This document shows positions 38,645-48,400 of a DNA stretch of 64,000 bases, in pieces (the first letter of the stretch is position 1; the number at the start of each line of letters is the position of its first letter). The stretch is taken from NCBI GenBank assembly GCA_947175265.1, contig CAMWMD010000009.1:1-64000 (forward strand). Reading direction: 5' to 3'. The stretch is from an uncultured Porphyromonadaceae bacterium (GTDB lineage Bacteria > Bacteroidota > Bacteroidia > Bacteroidales > Muribaculaceae). The translations under genes were made by a program, and so were the position numbers. The notes beneath the pieces were generated by a model. The model ran no database searches and was not told the origin of the DNA. It saw nothing but the letters and a program-made list of their open reading frames with translations.

Positions 38645-39109
38645 TTAGAATTGTAGTAGATATTTGGTATATTTCACATCTCCGTAGGGGAATGTCTGCT
38701 CCACTTTCTCCACTACGGGACGGCGTGCGCCCTCAGGTTTCACTTTCTCTTCAGTCACAATCGTGAAGCCTGATTCGTCTGCGCCCTTCAGCATCCCTTT
38801 CAGTTTTTTACCCTCTTTCGTGAGAACCTCCACCTCGTTGCCGATATTCTTGACATATTGGCGCACGACCTTGAAGGGGGATGTGATTCCCGAGGAGCCG
38901 ACCTCAAGTTCGTAATCCTCCACGTCGCGGTCGAACTCATCCTCAATTTCACGGGTGAGCTGCACGCAGCGGTCTATGTCTACACTTGTGTCGGAATCGA
39001 TTTCGACCCTTATCTCATTGCCGGATCCTATTTCCAGCTCCACAAGGTATAGGTCGGTGCCCTCAAGCTGTTTCTCTATGAAGGCGGCAAGCGCGGTCTT
39101 GTCGATCAT
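38645..39109 (-). CDS. rimP: Ribosome maturation factor RimP
   Basis: A 154-aa protein for 30S subunit maturation. It carries the two RimP domains: the N-terminal alpha/beta domain with IRVEIDSDTSVDIDRCVQLTREIE and DYELEVGSSGI, and the C-terminal SH3-like barrel with LKGMLKGADESGFTI. First gene of rimP-nusA-infB-folK-nudC. The start is preceded by AAAGGAGA, an unusually good Shine-Dalgarno for this genome. Confidence 0.95.
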   Translation of the reverse strand: MIDKTALAAFIEKQLEGTDLYLVELEIGSGNEIRVEIDSDTSVDIDRCVQLTREIEDEFDRDVEDYELEVGSSGITSPFKVVRQYVKNIGNEVEVLTKEGKKLKGMLKGADESGFTIVTEEKVKPEGARRPVVEKVEQTFPYGDVKYTKYLLQF

Positions 39110-39143
39110 CTGTGTTCTCCTTTCTTTTTTAGTGGGTTGGGGT

Positions 39144-39175
39144 AAAAAATGCGGAGGAGACTGATGTCCCCTCCG
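39144..39175 (-). terminator. Terminator-like hairpin in the rimP leader
   Basis: A 10-bp stem (CGGAGGGGAC with GTCTCCTCCG on the minus strand, loop ATCA, 39175-39152) is followed by CATTTTTTAC. It lies between a consensus -7 box (39194-39187) and rimP. It could be a dnaX terminator, or an attenuator in the leader of an operon that encodes NusA. Confidence 0.65.
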
Positions 39176-39186
39176 GAATGCTTTTG

Positions 39187-39194
39187 CAAAGATA
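39187..39194 (-). promoter_or_regulatory. Likely -7 promoter box of the rimP-nusA-infB operon
   Basis: TATCTTTG on the minus strand fits TAnnTTTG. The start would be near 39180, immediately before the hairpin at 39175-39152. No consensus -33 element is evident. Confidence 0.5.
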
Positions 39195-39293
39195 ATAAAT
39201 ATTTATGGCTTTATCCCCTTCGCGGATAGAGTCTACACGCTTTTTATTGCGAAATTAACAATATTTAATATCCAGATTATATTTTTAACACCC

Positions 39294-41087
39294 TTATACC
39301 AATTCCCCGTTGACTGCCTTAAGCACGCGGGCAAGCACGGGATTGTTTTCCACCACCTCCTTGAGGAACTCTTTTGCCGGGAGTTGCTTCATACCTTCCG
39401 GCACTTCCGCCACCTCTACTTTCAGGGTGAGGAGGTCGTTGGAAAGGTAGTTGCGGAGGTATTCTATTAGGCGGGGCATCGACAACTCGAAGGCCTGGAG
39501 TTGGGCGGGATGGTCCACCACTATGCGATAGGCGTTCGGCCCCGCCGGCTGTGGCTGGGCGGCACGCATGGCATTGACCAGGATGTGGAGCGAAGGGTTT
39601 CCGCTGATGAACTCATTCCAGCCTGCGATAAATCTCGCAGGGTCGATGGGCGTGGTGCGTTGCTGTGTGTGTCCGGCCGTCGTGGCAGGACGGGAGGATT
39701 GCTCGTTGAGACGGAACGCGGTAGGGCGGCCCGCTCCTTTTACAGTGCGGCGCGGTGGCGCCGGTTCCGGAGTGGTGGCATTCTGTGTGGTCTGCCGTGG
39801 TGTTGTAGGGGTAGCCGTTGCTGCCGGGGTGACCGTTGCCGCCGGATGTGGAGCGGCCGCTGGGGAGGGAGTGGGCGTAGGAGTTGCCACAGGTGCCTGA
39901 CCACCGGCCGGGGCATTGCCGCGCATGGAGTTGGGATCGCCGAGCGGCACCGTGCGATCCAACGAATCAAAAGGGGGCGTGGCCGGTTTGAGAAGTTGGC
40001 AGAGACGTATGAGGGTAAGCTCCACAAGCAGGCGTTTCCCGGTTGACGTGCGGTAATTGAGGTCGCAGTCGCTGAGAAGTTTCATGGCGGCGTAATACCA
40101 CTGGGCGGGGAGAGTCTTCGCCTGTTCTCTATATTTGGAGGCAATCTCTTCGGAGGTCTCCAGCAGGGGGAGAGTGCGGGGGTCGGCGGCGACCATGAGG
40201 TCGCGCACATGAGCCGCAAGACCGTTTACGAGGAAGAGGGAGTCGAAACCCTTATCGCGGATATCCTTGTATATGAGTAGTGCGCCGGGGACGTCGCCGG
40301 CACGGAAAGCGTCAACGAGGCGGAAATAATAGTCGTAGTCAAGTACGTTGAGATTCTCGATGGTGTTACGGTAGGTTACGTCGCCTCTTGATGAGGCTGC
40401 CACCTGGTCGAAAATGGAGAGGGCGTCGCGCATGGCGCCGTCGGCCTTCAGGGCTATTATGCCGAGGGCGTCACGCTCGGTGGATATACCCTCCTCTTTT
40501 GCCACATATTCAAGGTGGTCGATCATGTCGTTGACGGTGATCCGCTTGAAGTCGTAAATCTGGCAACGGCTGAGGATGGTGGGTATCACCTTGTGCTTCT
40601 CGGTCGTGGCGAGGATGAAGACCACATTCTTGGGAGGCTCCTCGAGAGTCTTTAGGAAAGCGTTGAACGCTGCATTGGAGAGCATGTGGACCTCATCGAT
40701 GATGAACACCCTGTAGCGTCCGTTCTGCGGGGGGACGTTCACCTGTTCCGTTATTGAGCGGATGTCGTCTACGGAATTGTTGGAGGCGGCGTCGAGTTCG
40801 ACAAGGTTGAATGAGTTTCCCTGCTCTATTGCCCGGCATGACTCGCACACACCGCACGCCTCGCCGTCAGGCGTGGGGGAGAGGCAGTTGATTGTCTTGG
40901 CGAAGATGCGGGCGCAGGAGGTCTTGCCCACACCGCGAGGGCCACAGAATAGGTAGGCCTGTGCGAGCCTCCCGCTGTCGATGGCATTCTTCAGTGTGGC
41001 GGTGAGAGCCGGCTGGCCCACCACGCTCTTGAATGTGGCGGGGCGGTATTTGCGCGCCGATACTATATATGGTTTTTGCTCTGACAT
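39294..41087 (-). CDS. dnaX: DNA polymerase III subunits gamma and tau
   Basis: A 597-aa clamp-loader ATPase. Walker A is GPRGVGKTSC (near residue 50), followed by the zinc-binding cysteines (CLSPTPDGEACGVCESC), Walker B/DEXH IIDEVHMLS, and the SRC sensor LSRCQIYDF. Domain III ends near 370. A Pro/Thr/Ala-rich linker (~385-465) leads to a C-terminal domain of about 130 residues that fits the tau side. I saw no A-rich slippery run that would suggest a programmed frameshift to gamma. Confidence 0.96.
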   Translation of the reverse strand: MSEQKPYIVSARKYRPATFKSVVGQPALTATLKNAIDSGRLAQAYLFCGPRGVGKTSCARIFAKTINCLSPTPDGEACGVCESCRAIEQGNSFNLVELDAASNNSVDDIRSITEQVNVPPQNGRYRVFIIDEVHMLSNAAFNAFLKTLEEPPKNVVFILATTEKHKVIPTILSRCQIYDFKRITVNDMIDHLEYVAKEEGISTERDALGIIALKADGAMRDALSIFDQVAASSRGDVTYRNTIENLNVLDYDYYFRLVDAFRAGDVPGALLIYKDIRDKGFDSLFLVNGLAAHVRDLMVAADPRTLPLLETSEEIASKYREQAKTLPAQWYYAAMKLLSDCDLNYRTSTGKRLLVELTLIRLCQLLKPATPPFDSLDRTVPLGDPNSMRGNAPAGGQAPVATPTPTPSPAAAPHPAATVTPAATATPTTPRQTTQNATTPEPAPPRRTVKGAGRPTAFRLNEQSSRPATTAGHTQQRTTPIDPARFIAGWNEFISGNPSLHILVNAMRAAQPQPAGPNAYRIVVDHPAQLQAFELSMPRLIEYLRNYLSNDLLTLKVEVAEVPEGMKQLPAKEFLKEVVENNPVLARVLKAVNGELV

Positions 41088-41110
41088 GTTAAGGTGGTGG
41101 TTTCAATCTG

Positions 41111-41143
41111 CAAATATAACACTTTTTTCCCTCCTTCCGCAAC
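41111..41143 (-). promoter_or_regulatory. Likely dnaX promoter
   Basis: Minus strand GTTG (41143-41140), a 21-base spacer and TATATTTG (41118-41111). The start would be near 41104, only about 17 bases from the dnaX ATG. Confidence 0.5.
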
Positions 41144-41197
41144 ATTATTCCCCGCTATGCGTTAAAAAATAGAAATTCGAAGCCTACAATATCTGAT

Positions 41198-41764
41198 ATG
41201 ACGAAAAGCGCTCTTTACACACGCACCGGAGATGCCGGCACCACGTCACTCGTGGGGGGTGCCCGCGCACCGAAAGACTGTCCCCGACTGGAGGCATACG
41301 GTACACTTGATGAATTTTCCTCTTTCCTCGGATGTGTGCTTTCTGACCCTCAATGTCCCGTTGAGATACGGAGGCAACTTCTGGAGGTGCAGAACATGCT
41401 CTTCAACGTCGGAGGCTATCTGGCGTGTGAGGTGAAGGAGGGTGAATGTCCTCCGGTATGGGTGTTGTGCAGCAGTCATATAGAGGAGTTGGAAGGATGG
41501 ATCGACGCTCTCGATGCAGAGACGCCTAAGGTGAATGCCTTCGTGCTTCCGGGAGGATGTATGCTGGCTGCCCGCACGCATGTGGCCAGGGCGGTATGCC
41601 GGAGGGCTGAACGACGTATCATTGCCCTCGCATCCCTGGAGTATGTGGATCCGCTGTTGATGAAATATGTCAACCGACTTTCTGATTATCTTTTTATCCT
41701 CGCCCGGTATTTCAATTATATGGCCGGCGTGGAGGAGATAGTCTGGCGTCAGGAAAAGAAATAA
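41198..41764 (+). CDS. Cob(I)yrinic acid a,c-diamide adenosyltransferase (PduO type)
   Basis: A 188-aa corrinoid adenosyltransferase that puts the adenosyl group from ATP on cob(I)alamin. PduO-family motifs: YTRTGDAGTTSLVGG for ATP binding at residues 7-22, a middle RRQLLEVQNMLFNVGG helix, RAVCRRAERR and NRLSDYLFILARYFN. The trimeric five-helix type fits the length. It is followed after 24 bases by a DUF2795 gene and then a terminator. Confidence 0.93.
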   Translation: MTKSALYTRTGDAGTTSLVGGARAPKDCPRLEAYGTLDEFSSFLGCVLSDPQCPVEIRRQLLEVQNMLFNVGGYLACEVKEGECPPVWVLCSSHIEELEGWIDALDAETPKVNAFVLPGGCMLAARTHVARAVCRRAERRIIALASLEYVDPLLMKYVNRLSDYLFILARYFNYMAGVEEIVWRQEKK

Positions 41765-41788
41765 CCAGAACTCAAAAATATTATAACT

Positions 41789-42010
41789 ATGTATTGGACA
41801 CTTGAACTCGCGTCAAAACTTGAAGACGCACCCTGGCCCGCAACAAAAGACGAGCTTATCGACTACGCTATGCGTAGCGGCGCACCACTTGAAGTGATAG
41901 AGAACCTCCAGGAGATGGAAGATGAGGGCGAGACCTACGAAAGCATCGAGGAAATCTGGCCCGACTACCCCTCCAAAGACGACTTCTTCTTCAACGAGGA
42001 GGAGTATTGA
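41789..42010 (+). CDS. DUF2795 family small acidic protein
   Basis: A 73-aa, strongly acidic protein. WPATKDELIDYAMRSGAPLEVIENLQEM fits the DUF2795 fold of small helical proteins, followed by EIWPDYPSKDDFFFNEEEY. The function is unknown. Conserved as a short gene in Bacteroidetes and probably highly expressed. Shares the transcript of the adenosyltransferase and is followed by a strong terminator. Confidence 0.8.
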   Translation: MYWTLELASKLEDAPWPATKDELIDYAMRSGAPLEVIENLQEMEDEGETYESIEEIWPDYPSKDDFFFNEEEY

Positions 42011-42038
42011 AGTGTTGATGGAGATTTAATTTATTTAT

Positions 42039-42085
42039 AATCAGCCATATAAGCAAAATTATTTGTTTGTATGGCTGATTTTTTA
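42039..42085 (+). terminator. Intrinsic terminator after the DUF2795 gene
   Basis: AATCAGCCATA (42039-42049) pairs with TATGGCTGATT (42070-42080), then TTTTT. It marks the end of the core segment; the IS66 end begins 22 bases later. Confidence 0.8.
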
Positions 42086-42106
42086 TCGTCTTTTATGGTC
42101 TGGAAC

Positions 42107-43862
42107 GTAAGCATACGGTGAAGCGCGTATTACACAGTTTGGCAAAATGAAGCAAAGTAGCCCGGAGGTTGGGGAACTTCAGGCTACTTCGTGCTATTTT
42201 GGGGATGTTTGTCTGTGTCTGGCTCAGTCAGGATCGGGAAGATTCCATCGCCTGACATCGGGATGTATGGCGTATGCCATAGGGAGCAGGTCATCCATCG
42301 GCATTCCGTTTTTCTTTCTGGCAGGTATCTCCACCAGCACATACTCAAGCCATTGTCGCGGATCCACATCGGCTGCCCGGCATGATGCGAGCAGGGAGTA
42401 GACTATCGCGGCCCTGTAGGCGGAGGCATCGTTGCCGCAGAATAGCCAGTTATTACGGCCAAGTGCCAGCGGACGGATTGCATTCTCGATAAGATTGTTG
42501 TCGATATTGATGCGTCCATCGTTTACATATACGGCCAGGCGGTCTATCAACGAGTAGGTATAGGTGATTGCTTTCCCCAACAGACTCGACTCAAGGACAG
42601 TGGCGTAACTATCGACACACCATTTCTCCATGAGTTGTATCACAGGATATGATTTTTTCTGACGCAGTTCCCGTCTTTGATCCGGTGTCATGTCGGCTTC
42701 ATCCGCTTTTTTCTCCACTTCATAGAGTTTGCCGATCATCACTATTGCCTGCGTGGCGAGTTTCTGATTCTCCTTGAGCGCGTCCACAAACTTTCGCCGT
42801 GCATGCGCCCGGCAGGCTGCCCCTACGACCCCGGGGTGCCGCAGAACTGCTCGTATGCTTCGTATCCGTCACTCTGGAACGTACCCCGGTAGCCGCCAAG
42901 GAGTTCCCGAGCAGTCTTTTTCGACCGTGAGCCACGGTCATACCAGAAGAAAAGGGATCCTGTCAGTCCATCGCGCACACACCATTCGTAGCCCTTGCGT
43001 GTCTTGTGCTTCTTATTGTCAAGAACCGGCACAACACTCTCGTCAACCTGTATGTATTCACTTGACATAACCTGTTGCCGCAGTAACTTATAAAGAACGT
43101 TGAGACTTTCGACTGATTTCTCATACCAGTCGCCTATGGTGGATGCCGGCAGGCGCAGACCAAACTCTCTGAAACGGTTGATTTGACGATAGAACGGCAG
43201 ATGATAAAGGTACTTCCCAAGTATGATATCAGCCAGCAGCGAGGCCCCGGCCATACCATGTTCGATTGGAGTCTGCGGCAGCGTGGCGATCATGATGGTC
43301 GTGTCCTCGGGATTATTCTTAATCTCCTCACGGCAAATGACTTTATGACGTACGGTACGTTCCACGTAGAGTCTGGGAGCGACCATCTCCAAACGTTCAC
43401 TTGTCTCCATACCGATTTCAATGTATGATTCCAGAAGTTTACCCTCCGCATCGGTGGTGCCTTCGGGATAAAGATGCTTTTCCACCACCACAGACCGGTG
43501 GTGTCGAGACTTCTGCGTTTCGGCTGGTTCTTGACTGTAACAGTCTTTGTGATGGTTTCTTCCTGTTTGTGAGACTCTGCCTCAAGTCCGGTCTTTTCTT
43601 CCGGACTCATCTGAGCCAGTTCCCCGGCTGAAAAGAGCGACAGCTGGTTGGGATCAAGAGGAAGGTGTCTCTTCTCGCTCATGCGACCGAAAAAGCGTTT
43701 CTTCCAGTAGTCGAGCTGCCGAATCAAGGATATTTTCTCTTTCTCAAGACTACTTTTCTCTTTCTCAAGACTATTCTTATTGCTCTCCAACACAGACACA
43801 CGTTGACGAAGATAAGCTATTTCCTCTGCCTCCGATGTGCTTCGGAGGTCAGGTGAGCGCAT
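42107..43862 (-). mobile_element. IS66-family element, truncated
   Basis: The transposase-distal end begins at 42107 with GTAAGCATACGGTGAAGC, which resembles IS66 terminal repeats (GTAAGC start). The element holds the transposase tnpC in three frames but no tnpA or tnpB helper genes, and no opposite terminal repeat. On its upstream side it stops 7 bases from a different transposase remnant. It is therefore a one-ended, immobile remnant. An 8-bp stem near 42155-42189 may be its terminator. Confidence 0.75.
42224..43862 (-). pseudogene. IS66 transposase (TnpC), broken by two frameshifts
   Basis: Three consecutive frames together make one ~530-residue IS66 transposase. The N-terminal part (43862 to about 43490) has a leucine-zipper-like coiled coil (repeated SLEKEK) and RMSEKRHLPLDPNQLSLF. 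The middle part (about 43490-42830) has HKVICREEIKNN and the DDE core HGMAGASLLADIILGKYLYHLPFYRQ and YIQVDESVVPVL. The C-terminal part (to 42224) has DNNLIENAIRPLALGRNNWLF. Each break looks like loss of one base, near 43490 (before GTGGTGGTGG) and near 42833 (a G run). It is unlikely to make active transposase. Confidence 0.85.
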
Positions 43863-43868
43863 GATTTC

Positions 43869-44454
43869 TTATGCTCGCTGTTTTAGTCGCTGCTTCTCCT
43901 TTTCCTTTTCGGCTATTTTTCGCGCGGCAAGTATAGCGGCATTTGCCGTGTGGATTCCAAAAAACAGCAACAGTGTCTCACTGCGGGAGTTGCGGGCAGC
44001 TATTCGGCCGACACCGTAGTGTTGTTTCTGATTTCCGAAGCTCCCTTCCATTGCTGTCGAGCGCAGAGTGCCGATTATTCGCCGGGCGGTACTGATCACT
44101 ACCATCTCTTCCTTCGGCTTTGGACCCTTGTGGATGATGCATGTAGTGATGCCGTTCTCTGTGCAATATCGGCGGTTGTCATTGTTGGCATAGATTGTGT
44201 CGGCTCCGACTCGTTTGACCTGTACTCCCGTCAGGACTTCCTGATACTCGATGCATTCTTTATTCTTTAAGGCGTATGCCCTCGTTGAAAGCCTCAAAGG
44301 AGTGATGCCCGATAAAGGAGATGCCGTCAATCTGGATGTTGTTGACCTTGGCTCCGAACTCCACACGCCTGTTCTCCTTGCCTCTGACGATCAGGTCTTT
44401 GAGAATGATACTGACAAACTGGTATATATGGCTAAGATCCTTCCCGATGTATTT
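43869..44454 (-). pseudogene. DDE transposase remnant (IS5/IS1182-like), 3' portion
   Basis: On the minus strand the frame from about 44454 reads KYIGKDLSHIYQF, then RVEFGAKVNNIQIDGISFIG and FEAFNEGIRLKE. It shifts frame at a 7-bp tandem duplication (ATTCTTT twice, 44255-44268 on the plus strand), then continues ECIEYQEVLTGVQVKRVGADTIYANNDNRR and EGSFGNQKQHYGV to 43869. This is the C-terminal catalytic part of a DDE transposase of the IS5/IS1182 kind. The N-terminal half is absent. The exact family is uncertain. Confidence 0.7.
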
Positions 44455-44558
44455 TCAGAGGGCACGCCTTTCTCTATTCATGCTTTAGATAAGCCGTGGA
44501 AGAATAAGAAAGAACCGTGATTATATCCATTATTGATGACCCGATAATGGAGGTGAGG

Positions 44559-45419
44559 CTATAAGATATAGCCTTCTTGGTCGTAGGTGCGGCGGTATCT
44601 ATGGATTAAGGAGATCAGACGGCTGAGGGCTTCATCTGTGGTGGTGAGGTTTGCGTATCTTTGATATTGCTCATCGTATCGTTTCCTTGAACCATTTTTA
44701 AGTCTTGTCTCTATGTCAGATGGAATCAGAAAAGATCCTCTTTCTCCTACAAATGGCTTGAATTGATTGAGATAGATGTCTATGCCGGCTAAATCGAAAT
44801 CTCCAAAATGAACATAACGGTTGGGAATTCTTGCTAACCAATTCATCAGATCTGAGGAAAAGGCATATCTTGAGACAAACAGCACTCCCGATTCTTCCGG
44901 TTGCAGGAAAATTTTGAAAAGTTGTTCCTGTTTTCTTATACAAAGGAAATTCTCAGCGTTTTCTATCCCAATAATTAGAGTAGACGGAGGCGGTACGAAA
45001 GATTGCCAGTGGGCTATATATACAGCGCTTCCCTCTGTAGGGTGGATTGTAAACGGTTGTCCATCAAGTCTACAGTCAATGTGGGTGTAACTGTTCACAA
45101 GAAATCCCGGCATGGTTCTTTTGTCGCTCGTTTTTGAATTTCCTGATAATGCCGCTTGGGCTGCCCGGGAATTGTCTTCTGTCAGCAACCTTTTGGCTGC
45201 ATCCAAATCTATTAGTGCTTCGTTGTATTGAGGCAATGCTCCTGCCAGAGCAATTGAATTGGGTGAGATTAAGCATCGTTTGGTCTTACGGTATACAACT
45301 GACAATAACCCTTCTCTGACCAAATCCTCAGCAAAAGAATTCGGTAGGGAGGAGTATGGGATAGATTCTCCTCTCAAGAGGCATTGCAGGTTTCCAATCA
45401 GTCGCAATGTCAGTTTCAT
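44559..45419 (-). CDS. jetD: Wadjet system nuclease subunit JetD (topoisomerase VI-like Toprim)
   Basis: A 286-aa protein with a winged-helix-like start and a C-terminal Toprim domain. The catalytic Glu is in LIIGIENAENF and the DxD pair in YVHFGDFDLAGIDIY, as in topoisomerase VI subunit A and JetD. In studied systems JetD cuts plasmid DNA that has been extruded by JetABC. It is shorter than type I JetD (around 390 aa), so the N-terminal arm is reduced. It overlaps jetC by ATGA and is last in the operon. Confidence 0.85.
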   Translation of the reverse strand: MKLTLRLIGNLQCLLRGESIPYSSLPNSFAEDLVREGLLSVVYRKTKRCLISPNSIALAGALPQYNEALIDLDAAKRLLTEDNSRAAQAALSGNSKTSDKRTMPGFLVNSYTHIDCRLDGQPFTIHPTEGSAVYIAHWQSFVPPPSTLIIGIENAENFLCIRKQEQLFKIFLQPEESGVLFVSRYAFSSDLMNWLARIPNRYVHFGDFDLAGIDIYLNQFKPFVGERGSFLIPSDIETRLKNGSRKRYDEQYQRYANLTTTDEALSRLISLIHRYRRTYDQEGYIL

Positions 45420-48400
45420 AGAAGTTCGGCTTCTCGGGTTGAGAGAATCGGTTGTACGATGGTGTTCGCTTCCTTATCTTTTGAAAGCACGTATAATCTC
45501 CGATAGGATAGGGGTCTATGCGCCTTGGGAGAGGAGTTTACGATGAATATCCCACGTTCATTGGCAAAACTCAAAATTCCCTGAATGTTTTCATCCGACA
45601 ACCGCCCTATCTCATCCATCATGCAATGCAGACGAAAGTCTCCTGCATGACCCGCACGTTTCTTGAAAACGCTTATCAGGAGGATATTTATAATGGCCTT
45701 AACCAGTGTGTCAGTACCTTCCGAGCCTACAGCCTTGATGTTTTCGGTCCAACCGGTTGAATTGTCATTCTCTTCGATCTTGAATTTAAGGGTGAAAGAT
45801 TGTTCGAGAGGAAGTTTACTGAGTTCGGGAGCGTGGTTCAGGGCTTCGGTCAATGACTTGAGATATTTTATTGAATCACGCGAGATATCCCTGTGTTCTT
45901 CGCCGGAGAAAAGATTAAGTTCGCCTATATCGTACTGATTGGCATTCCAGAAATCTGTTATATTCTGCAACTGCGTGATAATAGGCATAGTGCTCCGCTC
46001 CAGACGAAGTTCAATACTGCGGATCACTCCGGCAAAGGTCTTGCGGGAGAAATCGTAGTTAATATCTTTAACGATCCGCTGTATCTCAGACTCCCGACCA
46101 AGAAGGATGCTGAAATCAGCAGCAGCGCGCGACAATACATCACGATATACATTGCTGGTGACCTGTTGGAAATCCTTGATCATGTCATTTGCCACAAACT
46201 CCTCAAGTTTTTCAGCATAAATACGATAATGTGCTGTTGTCTCGAATTCAGTAGGGAGATTGAATGTATTGCATTGAGCAAACCGACGTTTGAAATCATT
46301 CACCGAGGTCTTGAGTGAGTCAGAAAGACGATATAAATTTCTAATCTGTTCTTTTATCGACTCCACAAGAGATATGCAATCAAGATCTGTAGGAATTTGC
46401 ACGCTTTCTTTCAATTCCGGGGGACATGAATCGGAGGCAATGAATTCATCGGTCTTACTTATGGATTCAGATGCCTTATCTAAGGTAGACTGCAATTCCG
46501 ACAATGCACCCAACTCATCTTTACGGTTTGACTCATATTTCTGTTTTCGTCTGTCGTAAGCCTGTCTGAGAGATGCATCCTTATCCTTCAGTTTCTTTTT
46601 GTCGGTAAGATATTGCGGTACGTGGTCAAGCAGAGTCTCGCAGAGAACTCTATATTCGACCACTTTATCCTTCTCTTTTTCAATTATAAGTATCCGTGCT
46701 TCGGTTTCAGTTATTTCATTATTTACCCTTTCGATCATCCCAGTATCGGCCCCGGCATTCGAGAGTTCCGCCCGCTCATCTTCATCAAGTTGTCTGATTT
46801 TAGCGTCGGTTTCATTTTTGAAATGCACGATGTCATTATCGACAGCTTTCACCTGTAGGTCAAGAAGGTTCTTATCCTTTTTATCTTCATCCTTTGCATC
46901 TTTTGAGATAGCGTTTAACTCCCGTTTGCAAAGGTCGTCACTCCTCTTGATTGCTTCGACATTGTAGTCAATTTCCAGAGTAAGTGCCTGTATCTTATCC
47001 TTAAAATCGGCATCAATCTCATTCAATCTTGCCTTTTCATCATTTTCTATACCATCCAGACGCAACTTCTCCTTGCGATATTGCTGTTGACATATCTGTA
47101 TCTTTTGGGTTAATACGTCAATCTCAGCTTGCAATGATTTAACGGCGGAGAATCGTTTCTTTCCATTCTCGGAAATACGGCTTTCCTTTTCATTCCTGAG
47201 ACGGTTGATTTCATTGGCCAAGGAGTCTATCTTGGTCTCGATAACTTTTACATCCTCATTGATCATTGCCGGCGTCCGCACCTCTTTGTCTATTTCATCG
47301 AGATTAATCCTAACCCCAAACAATGTATCGGAGGTGTTCCCGGGAGCGATCTCAGGATTGAGATTTTGGCTATATAGCACATCTTTCTCATCAGCAATCT
47401 TACCGATTGAAGAAGCCCAGCCATCGATATTGCTATCGAGCCATTCACAGAAAGAACCTTTTGATTTCTCAAGCAATGTCCGTTCTGCATCCAAATTCTC
47501 TTTGAGAATATCGATTTGGTTCTCAATAGATATAATTTGTGTGGTATACTCATTTTCAAGTTGCTGGCATTCCATCTCCGACCGGATTCTCATTGATTCC
47601 AGATTGCCTTCTTTCCGCAGCGTCTCTTCTTTAAGTCTATTCTCCTCTTTTTCTAACTTAGACAGATTTTTCCTGCACTCCTCCATCTCACCCTTCAGAG
47701 GGGATGATTTTGAGGCTTCAAGACGCGATAATTCCAGTTCATGCCTACGCTCACGACATTCAGTTAACTTCAACTCAAATTCATCCTTTTGCGTCTTGTA
47801 TTTCTCCTTCACTTCATTTTCGAGATTGTTCCGTTGTTCAAGACGTGTGAGTTTCCTATCGAATGCTTCCTGTCTTACCTTATTGATCTCATCATTCCTT
47901 TTCTGACGGTATTGTTGAAAGTCAAGGTCCAGCCGGTCTCGGAGAGACTTGTATTTCTGGGCTATAGATAGGTATTCTGCGTTCAGTTGGGCGAGCAATC
48001 CTTGTTTCTGCTGCAATGAGAGACGCAACGAAGGCAATGACTCCACACGGACGATCATTTCGGAGATGCCAATCTTCTGATACTCTTTTTTCTGTTTGGC
48101 GGCCTCTTTAAGTTTGCTGTCTAATCCTCCAATTTCTTTGATGAGTCTCTCGTGAGCCAAGGTAAAATTATACTCTATCGATTTTATGTTATCGTCAAGT
48201 TTATCTATGGCATCTCTCTTTTTCTCAATCTTGCTTTTCAGGATAGGGAGATTCCTTTCTGCTTTAGTTCTTGAGTAAACGAGCATACCGCATTGTTCCC
48301 GCATCGAGAATTCGCCGGCAGAAATCTTATGGGCAATCTCAATTATATTGTCAGCATCACGACGGGTTTCTACGATTCCCTGTTTGTTCTTTTGAGTCCA

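Noticed and set aside
39294..41087. Programmed frameshift in dnaX producing gamma
   Set aside because: No A-rich slippery heptamer with a following stem was visible at the domain III/IV border.
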